Source of the DNA: Paulinella micropora
Lineage: Eukaryota > Cercozoa > Imbricatea > Euglyphida > Paulinellidae
Assembly: GCA_019918135.1 (NCBI GenBank)
Contig: WBZZ01003297.1
Location: 32,501-95,000 of the forward strand
Direction: 5' to 3'
Length of the DNA: 62,500 bases
A model generated the notes under the pieces. That model saw nothing but the letters and a program-made list of their open reading frames with translations. It made no database searches and had not been told where the DNA came from. A program made the translations under genes and the position numbers. Position 1 is the stretch's first letter, and each line of letters opens with the position of its first letter. Below are positions 21,786-32,304 of the stretch, piece by piece.

Positions 21786-23066
21786 TTCGAGGACACGTGG
21801 CTCGCGTGGCTGGACTCGCTGTACCAGGTCCTGCTGGCGGAGAGCGCGGGCGTGCACCAGCCACCCGACTCGCCCTTTTCGCCTACCGTCGACAGGCCCT
21901 TGTGGGGGCTGGAGGCGGTTTTCCTGATGGCCGCGCTGGGCATGCGAGGGATAGAAGTGGTCAAGTTCTCTGATTTGGGCGCGCTGGACGACAAACAGCA
22001 ACAGGACAGGGTCTTCTCCAGCATCGCGCTCAGCCGCCACGTCTCGCAGATCGGCCAAGCCAAGAAGGGCTGGCTGACCTACGACCCGCCGGAAGACGAC
22101 GGCGGCGAGTGGACGCTGGCGGCCGTGCCGAAGCCCATCGGCCTGCTGACCGCCGACACCAACGGCATCCTGCAGATCTTTGGGCACATGCGCAAGCTGA
22201 TTGACACCCACCTCGAGTACCGCGCACGGCACTCGGGCGGCCAGAAGCTTAAGCAGGCCGACCGCCTGCCGTCCGACTACACTTCGACCGCCGACCTGCC
22301 GCCGCCGCAACCGCAGCAACAGCCCAAGCAGAAAAAGCAAAAGACAGCCGCCGTCTCTGCCTGGGCCAAGCGAGTTCTGGACCGGCCCGACGGCACGAGC
22401 GCCATTGCCGCGCTAAACAACGCCGAGGCCATGACCGTGCTGAACGGCGCGGGGCTGGAAAAATGCTTCGACTACCTCATGGAACACTACTCTAAATTTA
22501 CGAGCAAGAAGGACAAGCCCCTGTCCAACAAGCACATGCTGAGAGCGCTGTACGGTGAAGTGGCCTACGCGCTGTACGGCGAAGGCTCCCTGGTCTCTAG
22601 GCCACTGTTCTTGTCTCGAGTGCTGGCGCACGCGAACCAGGACCTGAACTCACAGCTTTTCTACCAGCAGGTCTTCCTCGTTAGGCGGGAAACCCCGCTG
22701 CTCGACACCGTGACGGACGTGAACGTCAAGAAACTGATCCTGGACCTGATGCTGCAGTCGAGTCAGCTGGCGGCCCAGTACCGGGAGGCACTGGGCGCTG
22801 TGCCACGGCCCGCGGCGCCACCGCCGGCACCGGCCGGGCAGCACGAGACCAAGCACGAGGCCCTCAAGCGCCGGGCCCTGGCCTTTTTCAACTTGCACAA
22901 GACAGAGAACCTGGCCAAGCTCAAGGACCCGGCGTTCTGGCGCGGGCCGCACCAGCACACTTTCCCTGTCGCCCCGGCCACCCGGTTCGCCGGCCTGGTC
23001 AGCGACCTGCTGGACAGGTCGGTGCCGCCGGAACAATTGAGCACAATGTTTGCCGAACTGATTTAA
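21786..23066 (+). pseudogene. Unknown viral gene, 3' part, after transposon
   Basis: Frame open from the transposon junction (FEDTWLAWLDSLYQVLLAES) to TGA 23066. It has a helical region with AVFLMAALGMRGIEVVKFSD, a Pro/Gln-rich linker (QPQQQPKQKKQK, around 22305-22345), and a helical C-terminal part (YGEVAYALYGEGSLVSRPLF; VKKLILDLMLQSSQLAAQYR). Together with 16234-16790 the undisturbed protein would be ~610 residues. No known family recognised. Confidence 0.65.
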
Positions 23067-23074
23067 ATCGGATG
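23060..23074. promoter_or_regulatory. ATTTAAATCGG motif upstream of 23185 gene
   Basis: TGATTTAAATCGGATGG overlaps the stop codon of the preceding gene and lies ~120 bp before the next ATG. Same motif as at 13744 and 15286. Confidence 0.4.
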
Positions 23075-23184
23075 GTCCCGACGCTTTTTCTAGAACAATC
23101 GGTCCCTTTGTCCGTTACTTTTTTACTCGTTGTGACCAGCTCACAATTCGTCCCGGAGCCAAGACAACAAGTCCAAAAAGAGAA

Positions 23185-23772
23185 ATGACGACCGTCAGAC
23201 CTACACAATGGGGTGAGGTGTCACTGGTGGACGCCGTCCACCAGAAATATCCTACGTGGGACCGCAACCGCTGCGCCGCCCGGGTAAAACGGCATTTGCA
23301 GCTCCACCCGTACAAACTAGAAAACATGAAACGCCACGTCTTCAAGAACCGCGGAGGGCGCAAGGACGGGACATAGGTCGCGAACCCGGCCACGGCGGCG
23401 GAGATCGTCGAGTCAATAGTGCACGATTTTGGCCGCAAAACACGGTCAGCCCCTGGGGCAGTCCTCCGGCCGCGAAATCAGCCCCCTGTAGAAGTCATCC
23501 CCGCTCTCACGCGCAATGGCGAGTGCGTCGTCGACGCTGCGACAATTTTGGCTGAGGTGGGACCAGACACAGCAGAAACCCTCCTCCCGGCTGCGAACGA
23601 GGCACAGACTACAGTTGCGGTCCTGGCCGAAATTGAGACATGGGGACCGCTGCTGTCGCCCCTGCCCGAATACGAGTTCTGCGGGAGCGAAGAAGAGCCA
23701 CTTACAGATCAAGGACAGCATGGTGACGAGTTCGTTGACTTGTCCGAAGGTTACGTACACAAGTTTTTTTAA
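23185..23772 (+). pseudogene. Unknown small viral protein, in-frame TAG
   Basis: ATG 23185 opens 63 codons (WGEVSLVDAVHQKYPTWDRN, basic end NRGGRKDGT) to TAG 23374-23376. The same frame then continues to TAA at 23772 with coding-like sequence, including VANPATAAEIVESIVHDFG and an acidic end (EFVDLSEGYVHKFF). I infer one ~195-codon gene with a premature stop; two separate small genes cannot be excluded. No family recognised. Confidence 0.5.
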
Positions 23773-24363
23773 TTAGTCGTGCGTTGTATAATAAAAGCCA
23801 GCATTGAAACGAGGCAGAAAGCGCAGGCCGGTCTCGAACGCCCCGGCCTGCCACAGGAAACGCTGCCACTTGTTAGGCTGGACTACCTCCCACCCACTGG
23901 GCCGGTAGGCCTCTAGAAAATGATAGACAGGCGTGTAGGCTAGCACGAACGTTTGTTCGCGCCTGTTCCGTCTGATAGGGTAAGAAGTCCGGCCCAGGGC
24001 CCTGACTGCCTCTACGAGCGTCACTAGTTCATGGCGGTGCTTGGCACAAAAGTGCTCGGCGCACAAGTTCTGTGAGTAAATCTGTGACAGGCACTCGAAG
24101 CAGATCTTGTCTGCCTTCTTTTCTACCCGGGCCAGCAGCATGTTAATGTTCTTGATCTTGAAAGTAAACGTGGCGTTCAGCAGGCGGCGCAGGCTCTCGA
24201 ACTCTGTGCCCGCTTTAGCCATGGCCTTGCGCCGCTTCCGTGGCCTGGGGCGGACGAAGCAGTTTGTGTGGCTCCGGAGATAGACCACTGAACGCGCCAG
24301 TTCGCCCGGGCCGAGCCATGACAGGACCCCCGTTAGCAAATCGCTGGGCAGACGCTCTAGCAT
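23773..24363 (-). CDS. F-box-like protein with Cys cluster
   Basis: Intact 196-codon frame. It starts MLERLPSDLLTGVLSWLGPG, an F-box-like opening (LPxDLLxxVLSxL). A basic patch (PRPRKRRKAMAK) follows, then a Cys/His cluster (ICFECLSQ...LCAEHFCAKH, about residues 87-110) that could bind zinc. Tail-to-tail with the previous gene. It may act as a substrate adaptor in host ubiquitination, as other NCLDV F-box proteins are thought to do; that role is inference from a short motif. Confidence 0.55.
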   Translation of the reverse strand: MLERLPSDLLTGVLSWLGPGELARSVVYLRSHTNCFVRPRPRKRRKAMAKAGTEFESLRRLLNATFTFKIKNINMLLARVEKKADKICFECLSQIYSQNLCAEHFCAKHRHELVTLVEAVRALGRTSYPIRRNRREQTFVLAYTPVYHFLEAYRPSGWEVVQPNKWQRFLWQAGAFETGLRFLPRFNAGFYYTTHD

Positions 24364-25216
24364 TTTATTAGCTAGCTTATAACTATACCAGTAACAATAA
24401 TGAAAAAAGGGGGGAGAAGATATTACACCTGGCTAACAGCTTCTGGCCCCCCGGCCCGCCAGGGTGCAGTCCTAGGCGTCGCGGCGGCGGTGGCGGCAGG
24501 CCCAGCGCCGGCCGCCAGTCGACGCGCCTCACCATGCTGGGCGTGCGGTACGGGTGCATGCGGTGGTTCGGATCGTTGGCGTAGACATAGCCGTACCTCG
24601 GCGGCCGCGGCGGCGGCGCCTGTTGCTCGCGTCTGCGCGCCTCGGCGGCGGCCTCCGCGTCCCGGCCAAACGCCACCATCTCCCGCAGCTTTTGCCTGTC
24701 CTTCTGGGCCAGGCTCTTGCCCTTGCGCAGGCGGCTCTTGGCCGCGTCGGCGTAGTGCATCATTTTCTGCAGGGCCGCGTGGTCTCCGCGCGACAGGTTC
24801 AGGTTCTTGGGCACCCAGCTCGGCGCGCGCCACGCGAGCTGGGCCAAGCGCAGTTCCTTGGTGAGCTCGTCCTTGCTCGGTTCCTTGGGCTTGTCGGGAC
24901 CCTTGAGCATGACCTCTCCGTCTGGGAGAGTGGCAGGGGCCAGCCACGACATGTAGTTGTGTTCGAGCTTGTCTACTCGTTCGCTGTAGACCACGCACGC
25001 GTGCTTGGTGCCTGTCACTTCGGGGTCCGTGGCCTGGGCCAAGTGCAGGAAAAACGACTTCTTGTCCATCATCTGCCCGTAGTTCTCCCAGAGCGCGTTC
25101 AGCGTCTTGTGGTTCTTGCCATGATCGTGTGGGACGTCTGTTCGCGCATGATTGGAGAAACGCTCTGGCGGCCGGTCAGGTACTGGACGGCCACGAAAAT
25201 TGAGATGTTGTAGTGC

Positions 25217-25272
25217 CTGCACAGAAATCACCAAAAGAATTAATACGACGCAGTGTGTTGTAGTAAAATCAC
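25217..25272 (-). other. Intron 2 of packaging ATPase
   Basis: On the minus strand it begins GTGATTTTAC after ACCTACAG and ends CTGTGCAG. It is AT-rich within GC-rich coding sequence and contains stops. Removing it joins the Walker B half to the NISIFVAVQYL strand in frame. Confidence 0.8.
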
Positions 25273-25481
25273 CTGTAGGTCCCAATAAAATTGCTCATCC
25301 ATCCGTCCTGCGTGTTCAAAATGCCCACCAAATCATCGAATACTAAGAAACTCGGTTCGAGGTACTGTTGGTAGCGCCGTTTCAAGTTGTCCACGTACTG
25401 CACCAGCACGTCCTTGTTGAAGCCTTCGTACACCCGCACGTGCTCCTCCGAAGCCCAGTGGAACCGATAGGAGTGTTTAAA

Positions 25482-25530
25482 CTAATCACGAGCAACCATG
25501 CGTGTTTCCTTTTATGTATTATTATTGTAC
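25482..25530 (-). other. Intron 1 of packaging ATPase
   Basis: On the minus strand it begins GTACAATAAT directly after VRTK codons and ends GTGATTAG. 49 nt, AT-rich, flanked by in-frame ATPase coding. Confidence 0.8.
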
Positions 25531-25954
25531 CTTGGTGCGAACCATGACGAGCCCGAACTGGAACGCTCCTTTCTTGCGGAGGCACATCGAGTACAATAAC
25601 CAGCGCAGGAAGTGGGTCTTGCCGCGTTCGCTCTTGCCCACGAGCACAAACAGCTGGCCGGCCGTCGGGTCCTTGGGGTAGAAGTACTCGACGTTGCGCG
25701 AGAGCTGTTCTGGGTCCTCTGGCAGTTCTTCCTCCTTCTCCTCCTTCTTCTTCTTCTTCTTCTTAGACTTCTTCTCCTTCTGCTTCTGGATGTACTCATC
25801 TATCTTCTCCTCGATCGGTTCTTCTTCCTCTGCGTCGTTTGGTGCTGGTAGGGCGCCCAGCGGGCCGGCATTGTCGTCCACGACCCTTTTTTAAATGTCG
25901 TTGAGCGGCAATTAAATTTTTTTTATTGTCTGGTGCTAGTTTTGTAAAAAGGGG

Positions 25955-28900
25955 ATGCCTCCCTCTTTCTACACCACGGCGCCATGGATGCGCCGGGAAG
26001 ACAAGGAGAGCCTGTCGCACAAGCTGACCAAAACAAGCAAGCCGTCCTGGGTCGACAACAAGCCGGTTGTCCGCGGCAAACAAGCAGGGCCCACGGGCTA
26101 CGCGGGCCAGACCGACAAACAAAGGGCCCAGAAGACCCGCGACATCATGAAGTGGGTAAACCCCGAATTACACCAGGCGCTGGGCATCCTGCGGCCGCCC
26201 TCCCCACCACCATCGCGCCCCGTCTCGCCGCCACCGCACTCGCGCCCCGCGTCGCCGTCACCACAACCCTCGCGCTCCGCGTCGCCGTCACCACAGCCCT
26301 CGCGCTCCGCGTCGCCGTCACCACCGCCCTCGCGCTCGCCTTCACCCTCGCCGCCACCATCGCGCTCGCGTTCCGCTTCGCCACCACACTCTCGCCGCGC
26401 CTCGAAGTCGGGCAGCGAGGACGAAGGCGATGGCAACGAGGACAGAGGGGGAGACGGCGGCGGTGAGATCAAGTGGGACGAAGGCGGTGAAGGTGGCGAG
26501 GTCAACGAGGACGGCCCTCCCGCACGCGCCGGCAGCCCGGAGCCAGACGAGCAACCACTCGACGGGCGGCCCGCGTCGCCCCGCGCCCGACCACCGCCCG
26601 ACCAGTCGAAGCTTATAGAAGATCTGCGATTGCAGATCAGCCAGCTGGAGAAGATGGTCGACCACAGTGACGCAACAGTACGCGTACAGGACGCAACGAT
26701 CGGCCTCTTGGAAGACGATATCGATTCGGCCAAAGCGGCGGTCGTTCTTATACAAGAGGAGGCAGATAACGCCAGAAAACTTGTGGACGACATGAATGCA
26801 CAGTACAAGCAAAAATTGACTGCAGCAGAGGACGAGGTCGAGAGGCTGAAAAAGCTTTTGACTGGCGCTGGCTTGGACGCCGAGAAACGCCAGAGAGCAG
26901 AGGCACGCATCGCAGCCCTCCAGCAGGAGAAAGACGGCTGGCAAGCGCGAATACAAGAGGCAGAGGAACGCGCCAAAACACTGGCCAAACAAGTCGAAGA
27001 AGACAAGGAGTTAAGCAGCAGGCCGCCTTGGCCGAACAGAAGCGACTGAACGAAGAGTTAGAGAAGAACCAGGCCAGTCTGCGCGAGGCCCACGACCGGG
27101 CGCTGGCCGAAAAAGACGAAAAGGCCAAGGAGTTACTGGATGCCAGGACAAAGCTACGGCAAGAACAGGCGGCAACCAACCAGCGCCTGGAGGAGCTCAA
27201 GAGCCAAAAAGAGGAGACAGAGAGAGAACGCAAACGAGCCAACGACCTGGCAGCCTACGTCGCGCGCCTGGAGGAAACGATCAAGAACAGCGGAAATGAC
27301 GGCAGGAGGATCGTCGACGTGAGCAACCAGTACCGACAATACACCGACCGCCTCGCCGCCGCCGCAAGGGCCCGTATCGACGAGGCAAACAAGAGGATCG
27401 CCCAGCTGCAGCAAGCGGGCCAGGGCCTCCAGAACGACTACCATATACTTCAGCAGAAAATGGTTATACTGCAGACAGAAAGGGACCATGCACTCGAAGT
27501 GGCACGCGCAGAAAAGCTGGCACACGAACGGCTGGAGAAAGTCGCAGACAGTGCAAGACAGGAAGCAGCACGAAAGGCAGCGGAGGCCGACAGGGCCGCG
27601 CGAGAGGCAGAAGCGGCCAAACAACAGGCAGCCCAGGCCAAGGGCGCCAACGACGAGCTGCGGCAGAAGGCAGAAGACGCAAAGGAAGCCGAACGGCAGG
27701 CTCAGCAGGAGAAACAAGAGGCGGAGCAAAAGGCGTCCAGCGCACAACAGGCGGCCGCGGGGCTGGTGGCAGAACTCAGGGACAAGAACGCGGCCACGCT
27801 CGGGTACAGCGAAGAGAAGACGGCGCTGGAAGGCAAAGCAGAGGAGGCGGAACAAAAGGCAGAACTCTACAGGCAGCAAGCGGCCGAGACAGCGCGCAAT
27901 GCAGCGGATGCTAGCAGGCAGGTGTTTGAGACTAACCAGAAGCTGCAAGAGATCAACGAGCGGGCCGCCGCGCTGGACCAGCAGCTGCTAGAAGCAAACA
28001 AAGCCTACCAGGGGCTGGAGTCGGACAAGGCGGGCGTAGAGGCCCTGCAGAAAAAGGCAGAGGCCCTGGCGGGCGAGTACCTGGACCAGATTACGCTCAA
28101 GGACACCGAGATCGAACAGCTACAGTCACAACTCAAGGAGAGCAGCGACCGTCTGCAGACGGCAGAAGGCAACACCGAGGCGGAAAGGGCCAAGAACGTC
28201 GGGCTGCAACAAGAACTGCAAGAAGCCCATAAACACAACCAGGAGCTCCAGGCACGGGCCAGAGAATACAGGCGCAACCGCCAGCTGCTGCTACAGGACC
28301 TGCGCCGCAAGGCAGCAGAGATCAAGCAGTTGCAGACCGACTCCAAGCAACAAGCGAGGCTCGCACGCGAGCAGAGGGCGCTGGCAGACGCGGCCCTGGA
28401 GCAAGTGGCGTCGCTCGGCGCAGAGGCCCAGCGAGCTAAACAAGCGAGCGAGGAGGCCCGCCACCGGCTGACAACAGAAAACAAACAAGCCGTACAGGCA
28501 CTGGAGGAGGCGCTAGCGCGCGAGCGCCACCTGCAGCAAGACCTGGAGGCTGCTAACAAGGGAGGAGAAGCGCTGCAACAGCACGTGGACAGCTTGACAC
28601 GCGAAACCTCACAGCAAGAGATTTCGTTGGCCGAAGCGAGCGAGGCCTACAACAAGCTGACCGGACGGGTCGAGAAGCTCAGAGAGAAGCTGGGGCTGGC
28701 CACTGACACGATCGCGGAAGCGGACGAGGCCGTGATGCAAATGGGCCACCAGAGCGAGAAACAGAGCAAGGAAATCCTCAAACTCAGGAAAGAACTCAAG
28801 GGCGCGAAAGACGCTCTGGCTAGAGCACGGGAGGGCAAGAAGGCAGAGAAAGCCGCGGCCAGGGTCAAGGAGGCGGAACGCCTGCTCAAAGAGCGCCAGG

Positions 28901-30618
28901 CAAGCGAGGGCAAGCTGCGCCAGCTTGCCGAGCGGCTCCGGGAGTCCGAGGAACCGAAGGCCGCCCTCGAGAAGAAACATGCTGACTACAAGGAAAGGGC
29001 CAACGCGCTGCTCCAAAAGGACAGAAAGACGGCGGGCAACGTCCAGCAAAAGCTCCTCGATCAGCTCAAGCGGTACCAAGAAGAAATCAAGAAGTACAAG
29101 GAGTCCCAGGAAGTCTCGGGCGCCAGCAAGCTCGCGCAACGGGCCGAACAGGCACAGCAGAAAGTCACCGAGCTCAAGGAAGCGGCGGTAGAGGCCGGGG
29201 CGCCCGCTCTGCCGCCCGAAGAAAAGAAGAGGCTGGTGCACACGGCCAGCGCAGAGGAGTTCAGCGCGTTCGTCAAGAGGTCGGGCATGGTAGACTTCAT
29301 GAAGAACACGCTCGAGCGCGAGAAGGGCAGCTTCCCGCAGGGGAGCGGCCTGGACAAGGCCTGGGAGTGGGCGCAGAGCCAAGGCGTGCCCGTCTTCACT
29401 CCGCGGCCCGACGTGGGACAGGCGGTGGGCGAAGGCCTCGTGACGCAGCCCAGCATCGTCAGCGGCTTCAAGGCCTTGTTCCAGGGCCTGTTTGCCAGAG
29501 GCTGGCTCCAGTCCCGGGGTCTCGCGGTCGGCGCCGCCACGGGCGCACCCATGCGAATGGCCGCCGGTGTCGGCGGGCCGGTGCGTCGTCAGGGCGCCCG
29601 GGGGGTAGAGAACAGCGACAGGAGCGGTGCTGGCGTGCTGGTCGCTGCCGGCGGCGAGGCCTACGGCAGCAACACCTCTGCTGGCAAAGTCTTTTGCGTG
29701 GGCCAGTCCGGCGGCGGCGGCGACGACTCGACGTGGCTCGGGGGTGCAGGATCAGACTATAGCCAAGGCGCCAACAATAACCAAGCGTACGTTAAGGATG
29801 CCGCGCCCATGGACATGGAATCAGCACCGGACAGAGAGCTGGACACCAAGCAAGCCGAGCAGGAGCTCTTGTATTATGCCATGAACGGGAAAGCTCTGCC
29901 CACAGGCCACGAGAGGGAGAGCCTGAACATGCTGCGCGTGGGCATCCTGGAGGCCATGCGCAAGCGAAACATGGGCGTCAACGACAGAGAGCTGCTCGAC
30001 AAGGTCCGGGGCAAGCCCGAGGAGGCCAAGGCCTTCCTGCGAGAGGGGACCAAGAGTGTCATAGAGAGCATCCTGAAGGACCCAGAGAACAGGCAAAAGT
30101 ACAAGGACAACCTGGCCGTCAGGTGCTTGGCCAACTTGGTGCTGACCGCCACGGCCAAGGGCACGGAGGCGGACATGGACTACAAGATCTTCCCTGACCA
30201 GCTAGGAGAGCTGCCCGAGAAGGACGTGCAAATTCTCACCAGCCAGAAGCTCACCTTTGAAGAGCGGCTCAAGGTAGTCCGAATGGCGCTGGCGTACGGC
30301 ACCGACGAGTGGCACGACCAGAAGCTCGTCACCAGCCTCAGCGAGGAGCACTCTATCCCGTTGTTCGAGGAGCTGCTGGAGCGCAAGACACGGAGCCAAG
30401 GACCCGTGGGCACAACCGAGAAATCGCGCACGCTGCACGAAATGATCGAAAAGGCATCCGAGCGCATCCAGGCAGAGGGCGGGAGGGGCAAGAAGCTGAT
30501 GAAGGAATGGCACAAGGTTTTGTCTAAGCTAGGCATCAAGCTCGTGAAGCTAAACAGCAAGAGAAAGGACATGGCAGAAACGAGTAGTGCGCCGAACAAG
30601 AAGCGGAAGAACAATTGA
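25955..30618 (+). pseudogene. Giant SR/coiled-coil protein (~1,550 aa), one frameshift
   Basis: ATG 25955. Residues ~80-170 are an RS/SP-repeat region (SPSPQPSRSAS type) made of tandem 36 bp-like DNA units. An acidic Gly-rich linker follows, then ~850 residues of almost continuous heptad coiled coil rich in E, K, Q, A and R (about 26600-29200). The globular C-terminal ~450 residues have a Gly-rich loop (29560-29760) and a helical end, then a basic tail (APNKKRKNN). A frame change near 27000-27015 splits it into 25955-27049 and 27028-30618. Possibly a virion tegument or scaffold component; that is inferred only from size and position next to capsid genes. Confidence 0.7.
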
Positions 30619-30659
30619 TTCTTTTTTGTTGTTGTACGTTTATCATTAAAAAAGCCGGG

Positions 30660-30923
30660 ATGCACCACTTGCAGAGCTTCAACCCACAGCTCGCGCTAGC
30701 GCTAGGCAAACTGAACCAAAAGGAACTGAGGCAGGCCGGCCGCAAGTGGCAGAAAGAGGCACAGGCCGAACAGAAAGTGCTCGAGGCCCTGCACAACACG
30801 GTCGAGGAGGCACCGCTCGAAAAGATTTTCCCGCCGCCCAAGGTGCAGGACGCACAGATCCTACTGAAAATCTCGCCTGAACAGGCCAGGCAGTGCGAAG
30901 CGGCCCTGAACGGCGCCAAGTAA
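30660..30923 (+). CDS. Small unknown viral protein (87 aa)
   Basis: Intact frame starting MHHLQSFNPQLALALGKLNQ. Helical and charged, with no Cys and no membrane segment. It lies 41 bp after the coiled-coil gene in the same direction, in the cluster of virion-type genes. ATG 30660 follows an AT-rich stretch like those before other genes here. No family recognised. Confidence 0.6.
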   Translation: MHHLQSFNPQLALALGKLNQKELRQAGRKWQKEAQAEQKVLEALHNTVEEAPLEKIFPPPKVQDAQILLKISPEQARQCEAALNGAK

Positions 30924-30976
30924 CAACAAAAAAATGTTTATTCTCTGGTAGCCCTTTTTAAACAAAACGAAGAACA

Positions 30977-31561
30977 ATGGCCGCCCCACAACGAGGACCC
31001 GTGCGCCTGGCGACTACCACCGACGAGAAGTCGGGCGCGCACCTCAACAATGCAGTTGAGCGAGGTACTCAAACTGACCCCGTGGTCAAGACCGATGCCC
31101 TGGCCACTTCCTCTATCATCGACTCTGCACTCAACGGGATCCCCGAGCCCCAGCTGGACAACACGACGCGCAGCATGAAGGCGATTGCCCAGCGACTTTC
31201 CAAGAACAGTCTGGCCTCGTGGTACAAAGGGGCAGTCTTGCTGACCGGCACGGGCGACGAAATTGAGGCAGTCTACGGCAGGGATTTCGTAGAGGCGAAC
31301 TGCTATGTCGGGATGGAAGGTGCTCCTTACACTACGATGAAGCCCTGGCTCACTGAATTGCGGAGGTCGTACGGAAACTACTGGAATGGTTGTATGCAAG
31401 CGGCCAGAATGATCGAAGAGTACCAGGCCTCGAAAATGCGAGACGAACAATGGTCGCTCATTCCTTCGGTCTCCTCGTTCGAGCGCGAGGACGGCAACGT
31501 GCGCGGCTGGGTCGGCATCAACAGGGCCAGCAACGAGCCTCTTGGCGCACCGGGCCGCTAA
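30977..31561 (+). CDS. Unknown viral protein (194 aa)
   Basis: Intact frame from ATG 30977, preceded by AAACAAAACGAAGAACA. Hydrophilic N-terminus, then a globular part with NSLASWYKGAVLLTGTGDE, YGRDFVEANCYVGMEG and a tail ending NEPLGAPGR. No signal or membrane helix. Compact spacing and shared orientation place it in the virion gene run from 25955 to 35665. Function not recognised. Confidence 0.65.
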   Translation: MAAPQRGPVRLATTTDEKSGAHLNNAVERGTQTDPVVKTDALATSSIIDSALNGIPEPQLDNTTRSMKAIAQRLSKNSLASWYKGAVLLTGTGDEIEAVYGRDFVEANCYVGMEGAPYTTMKPWLTELRRSYGNYWNGCMQAARMIEEYQASKMRDEQWSLIPSVSSFEREDGNVRGWVGINRASNEPLGAPGR

Positions 31562-31597
31562 AAAAGAAAGTTGTGAGCCCCTTCTTTTGTATAACGG

Positions 31598-32251
31598 ATG
31601 GATCCCTTTGCTAATCTTGAGCCACCGGCCGCGGAAGACGGCAAGCAGGAGCTGCCACCAGAACAAGCGGAGGCTGCAGATCCTCCTCCGGCTCAGCCCC
31701 CTCCCAAGAAAAGACGGCGCGTGGCAGCCAAAGAACGCCGGCCACCGCCGCTGACGCAGTCGCGGTTTGAGGAGGCCGAGGCGGTGCCCTTGCGCGACGA
31801 CCCTGCCTACCGGCTCCTGTGCGCCTACGGCAAATCGGAGCTGATTGCGCCCAAGCTCAAAAAAGCGGGGATCCCCTGCGAGCCACGGACGCTGCGCAAG
31901 GTGGCCCGCGCGCGTTTGCCCGTGATCTTGGAGGAGGCCGAAGAGGCGCTGGACGACTCGGCCGTGGACCAGATGTCCAGGCCTTGAAGCAAGGGCTGAC
32001 GTGCCTGGAGCGCCTGGTGTCGAGCCGCACGCGCTACCAGATTTCCGGCATGACTGACGAGTGCTTGCCAACGAGAGGTGGCTTTTCTTGCTCGAGCGCG
32101 CCAAGCTCAAGGCCGGCATCGGCATGACGAGGCTCGACCCAGTCACCGAGCTGGCCTTGATCACGGCGCAAACCGCGGCCATCGCACACGCCCGCAACAC
32201 CTCTGCCGTACTAGCAGCAGTAGTCCTAGACACCCCAGCCCCCCCCGACTG
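31598..32251 (+). pseudogene. Unknown viral protein, fragmented over three frames
   Basis: ATG 31598 gives a Pro-rich, then basic N-terminus (PPPKKRRRVAAKERRPPP, a likely nuclear signal) and a helical part (YRLLCAYGKSELIAPKLKK) until about 31975. Coding-like sequence then moves to a second frame (LKQGLTCLERLVSSRTRYQI, about 31985-32065) and to a third (ERWLFLLERAKLKAGIGM, about 32075-32250). Two single-base changes explain this. The intended product would be ~215 residues. No family recognised. Confidence 0.5.
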
Positions 32252-32304
32252 TAAATCAATAAATAAAAATATATTAACGCTGTTTTTCAATACGGAGAAA
32301 AAAG

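Larger units (their letters stand above)
16780..21786 (+). mobile_element. ~5 kb DNA transposon inserted in a viral gene
   Basis: AT-richer block with spliceosomal introns, interrupting a viral coding sequence whose halves lie at 16234-16790 and 21786-23066. It carries one multi-exon gene (SET-like, DUF7869-like transposase, RanBP2 zinc finger). The last ~600 bp (21168-21785) are non-coding, with C- and A-runs and a short hairpin (CCACCTCCGGAGGTG, about 21608). I could not find convincing terminal inverted repeats or a target duplication by eye, so edges are ±20 bp. Confidence 0.75.
24383..25881 (-). pseudogene. A32/FtsK-like DNA packaging ATPase, two spliceosomal introns, one frameshift
   Basis: Pumps viral DNA into capsids. 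Exon 1 (25881-25531): acidic and Lys-rich N-terminus, then Walker A in FVLVGKSERGKTHFLRWLL. Intron 1 is 25530-25482 (49 nt, GT...TTAG). Exon 2 (25481-25273) holds Walker B, FLVFDDLVG. Intron 2 is 25272-25217 (56 nt, GT...GCAG), and splicing keeps the frame. Exon 3 continues NISIFVAVQYLTGRQSVSP and IMREQTS, the hydrophobic strand and arginine region seen in A32-type ATPases. A frame change near 25120-25135 enters the frame that ends at 24383 and includes KKSFFLHLAQAT. The last ~150 residues are a Pro/Arg-rich extension. Confidence 0.85.

Noticed and set aside
24423..24998. 191-codon Arg/Ala-rich minus frame
   Set aside because: Overlaps the packaging ATPase C-terminal frame; GC-driven shadow.
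26098..27006. Ser-rich minus-strand frame (302 codons) opposite the coiled-coil gene
   Set aside because: Antisense of SR and Glu/Lys repeats; low complexity.
30938..32290. 450-codon minus-strand frame
   Set aside because: Antisense to three plus-strand viral genes in GC-rich DNA; composition looks like a shadow.
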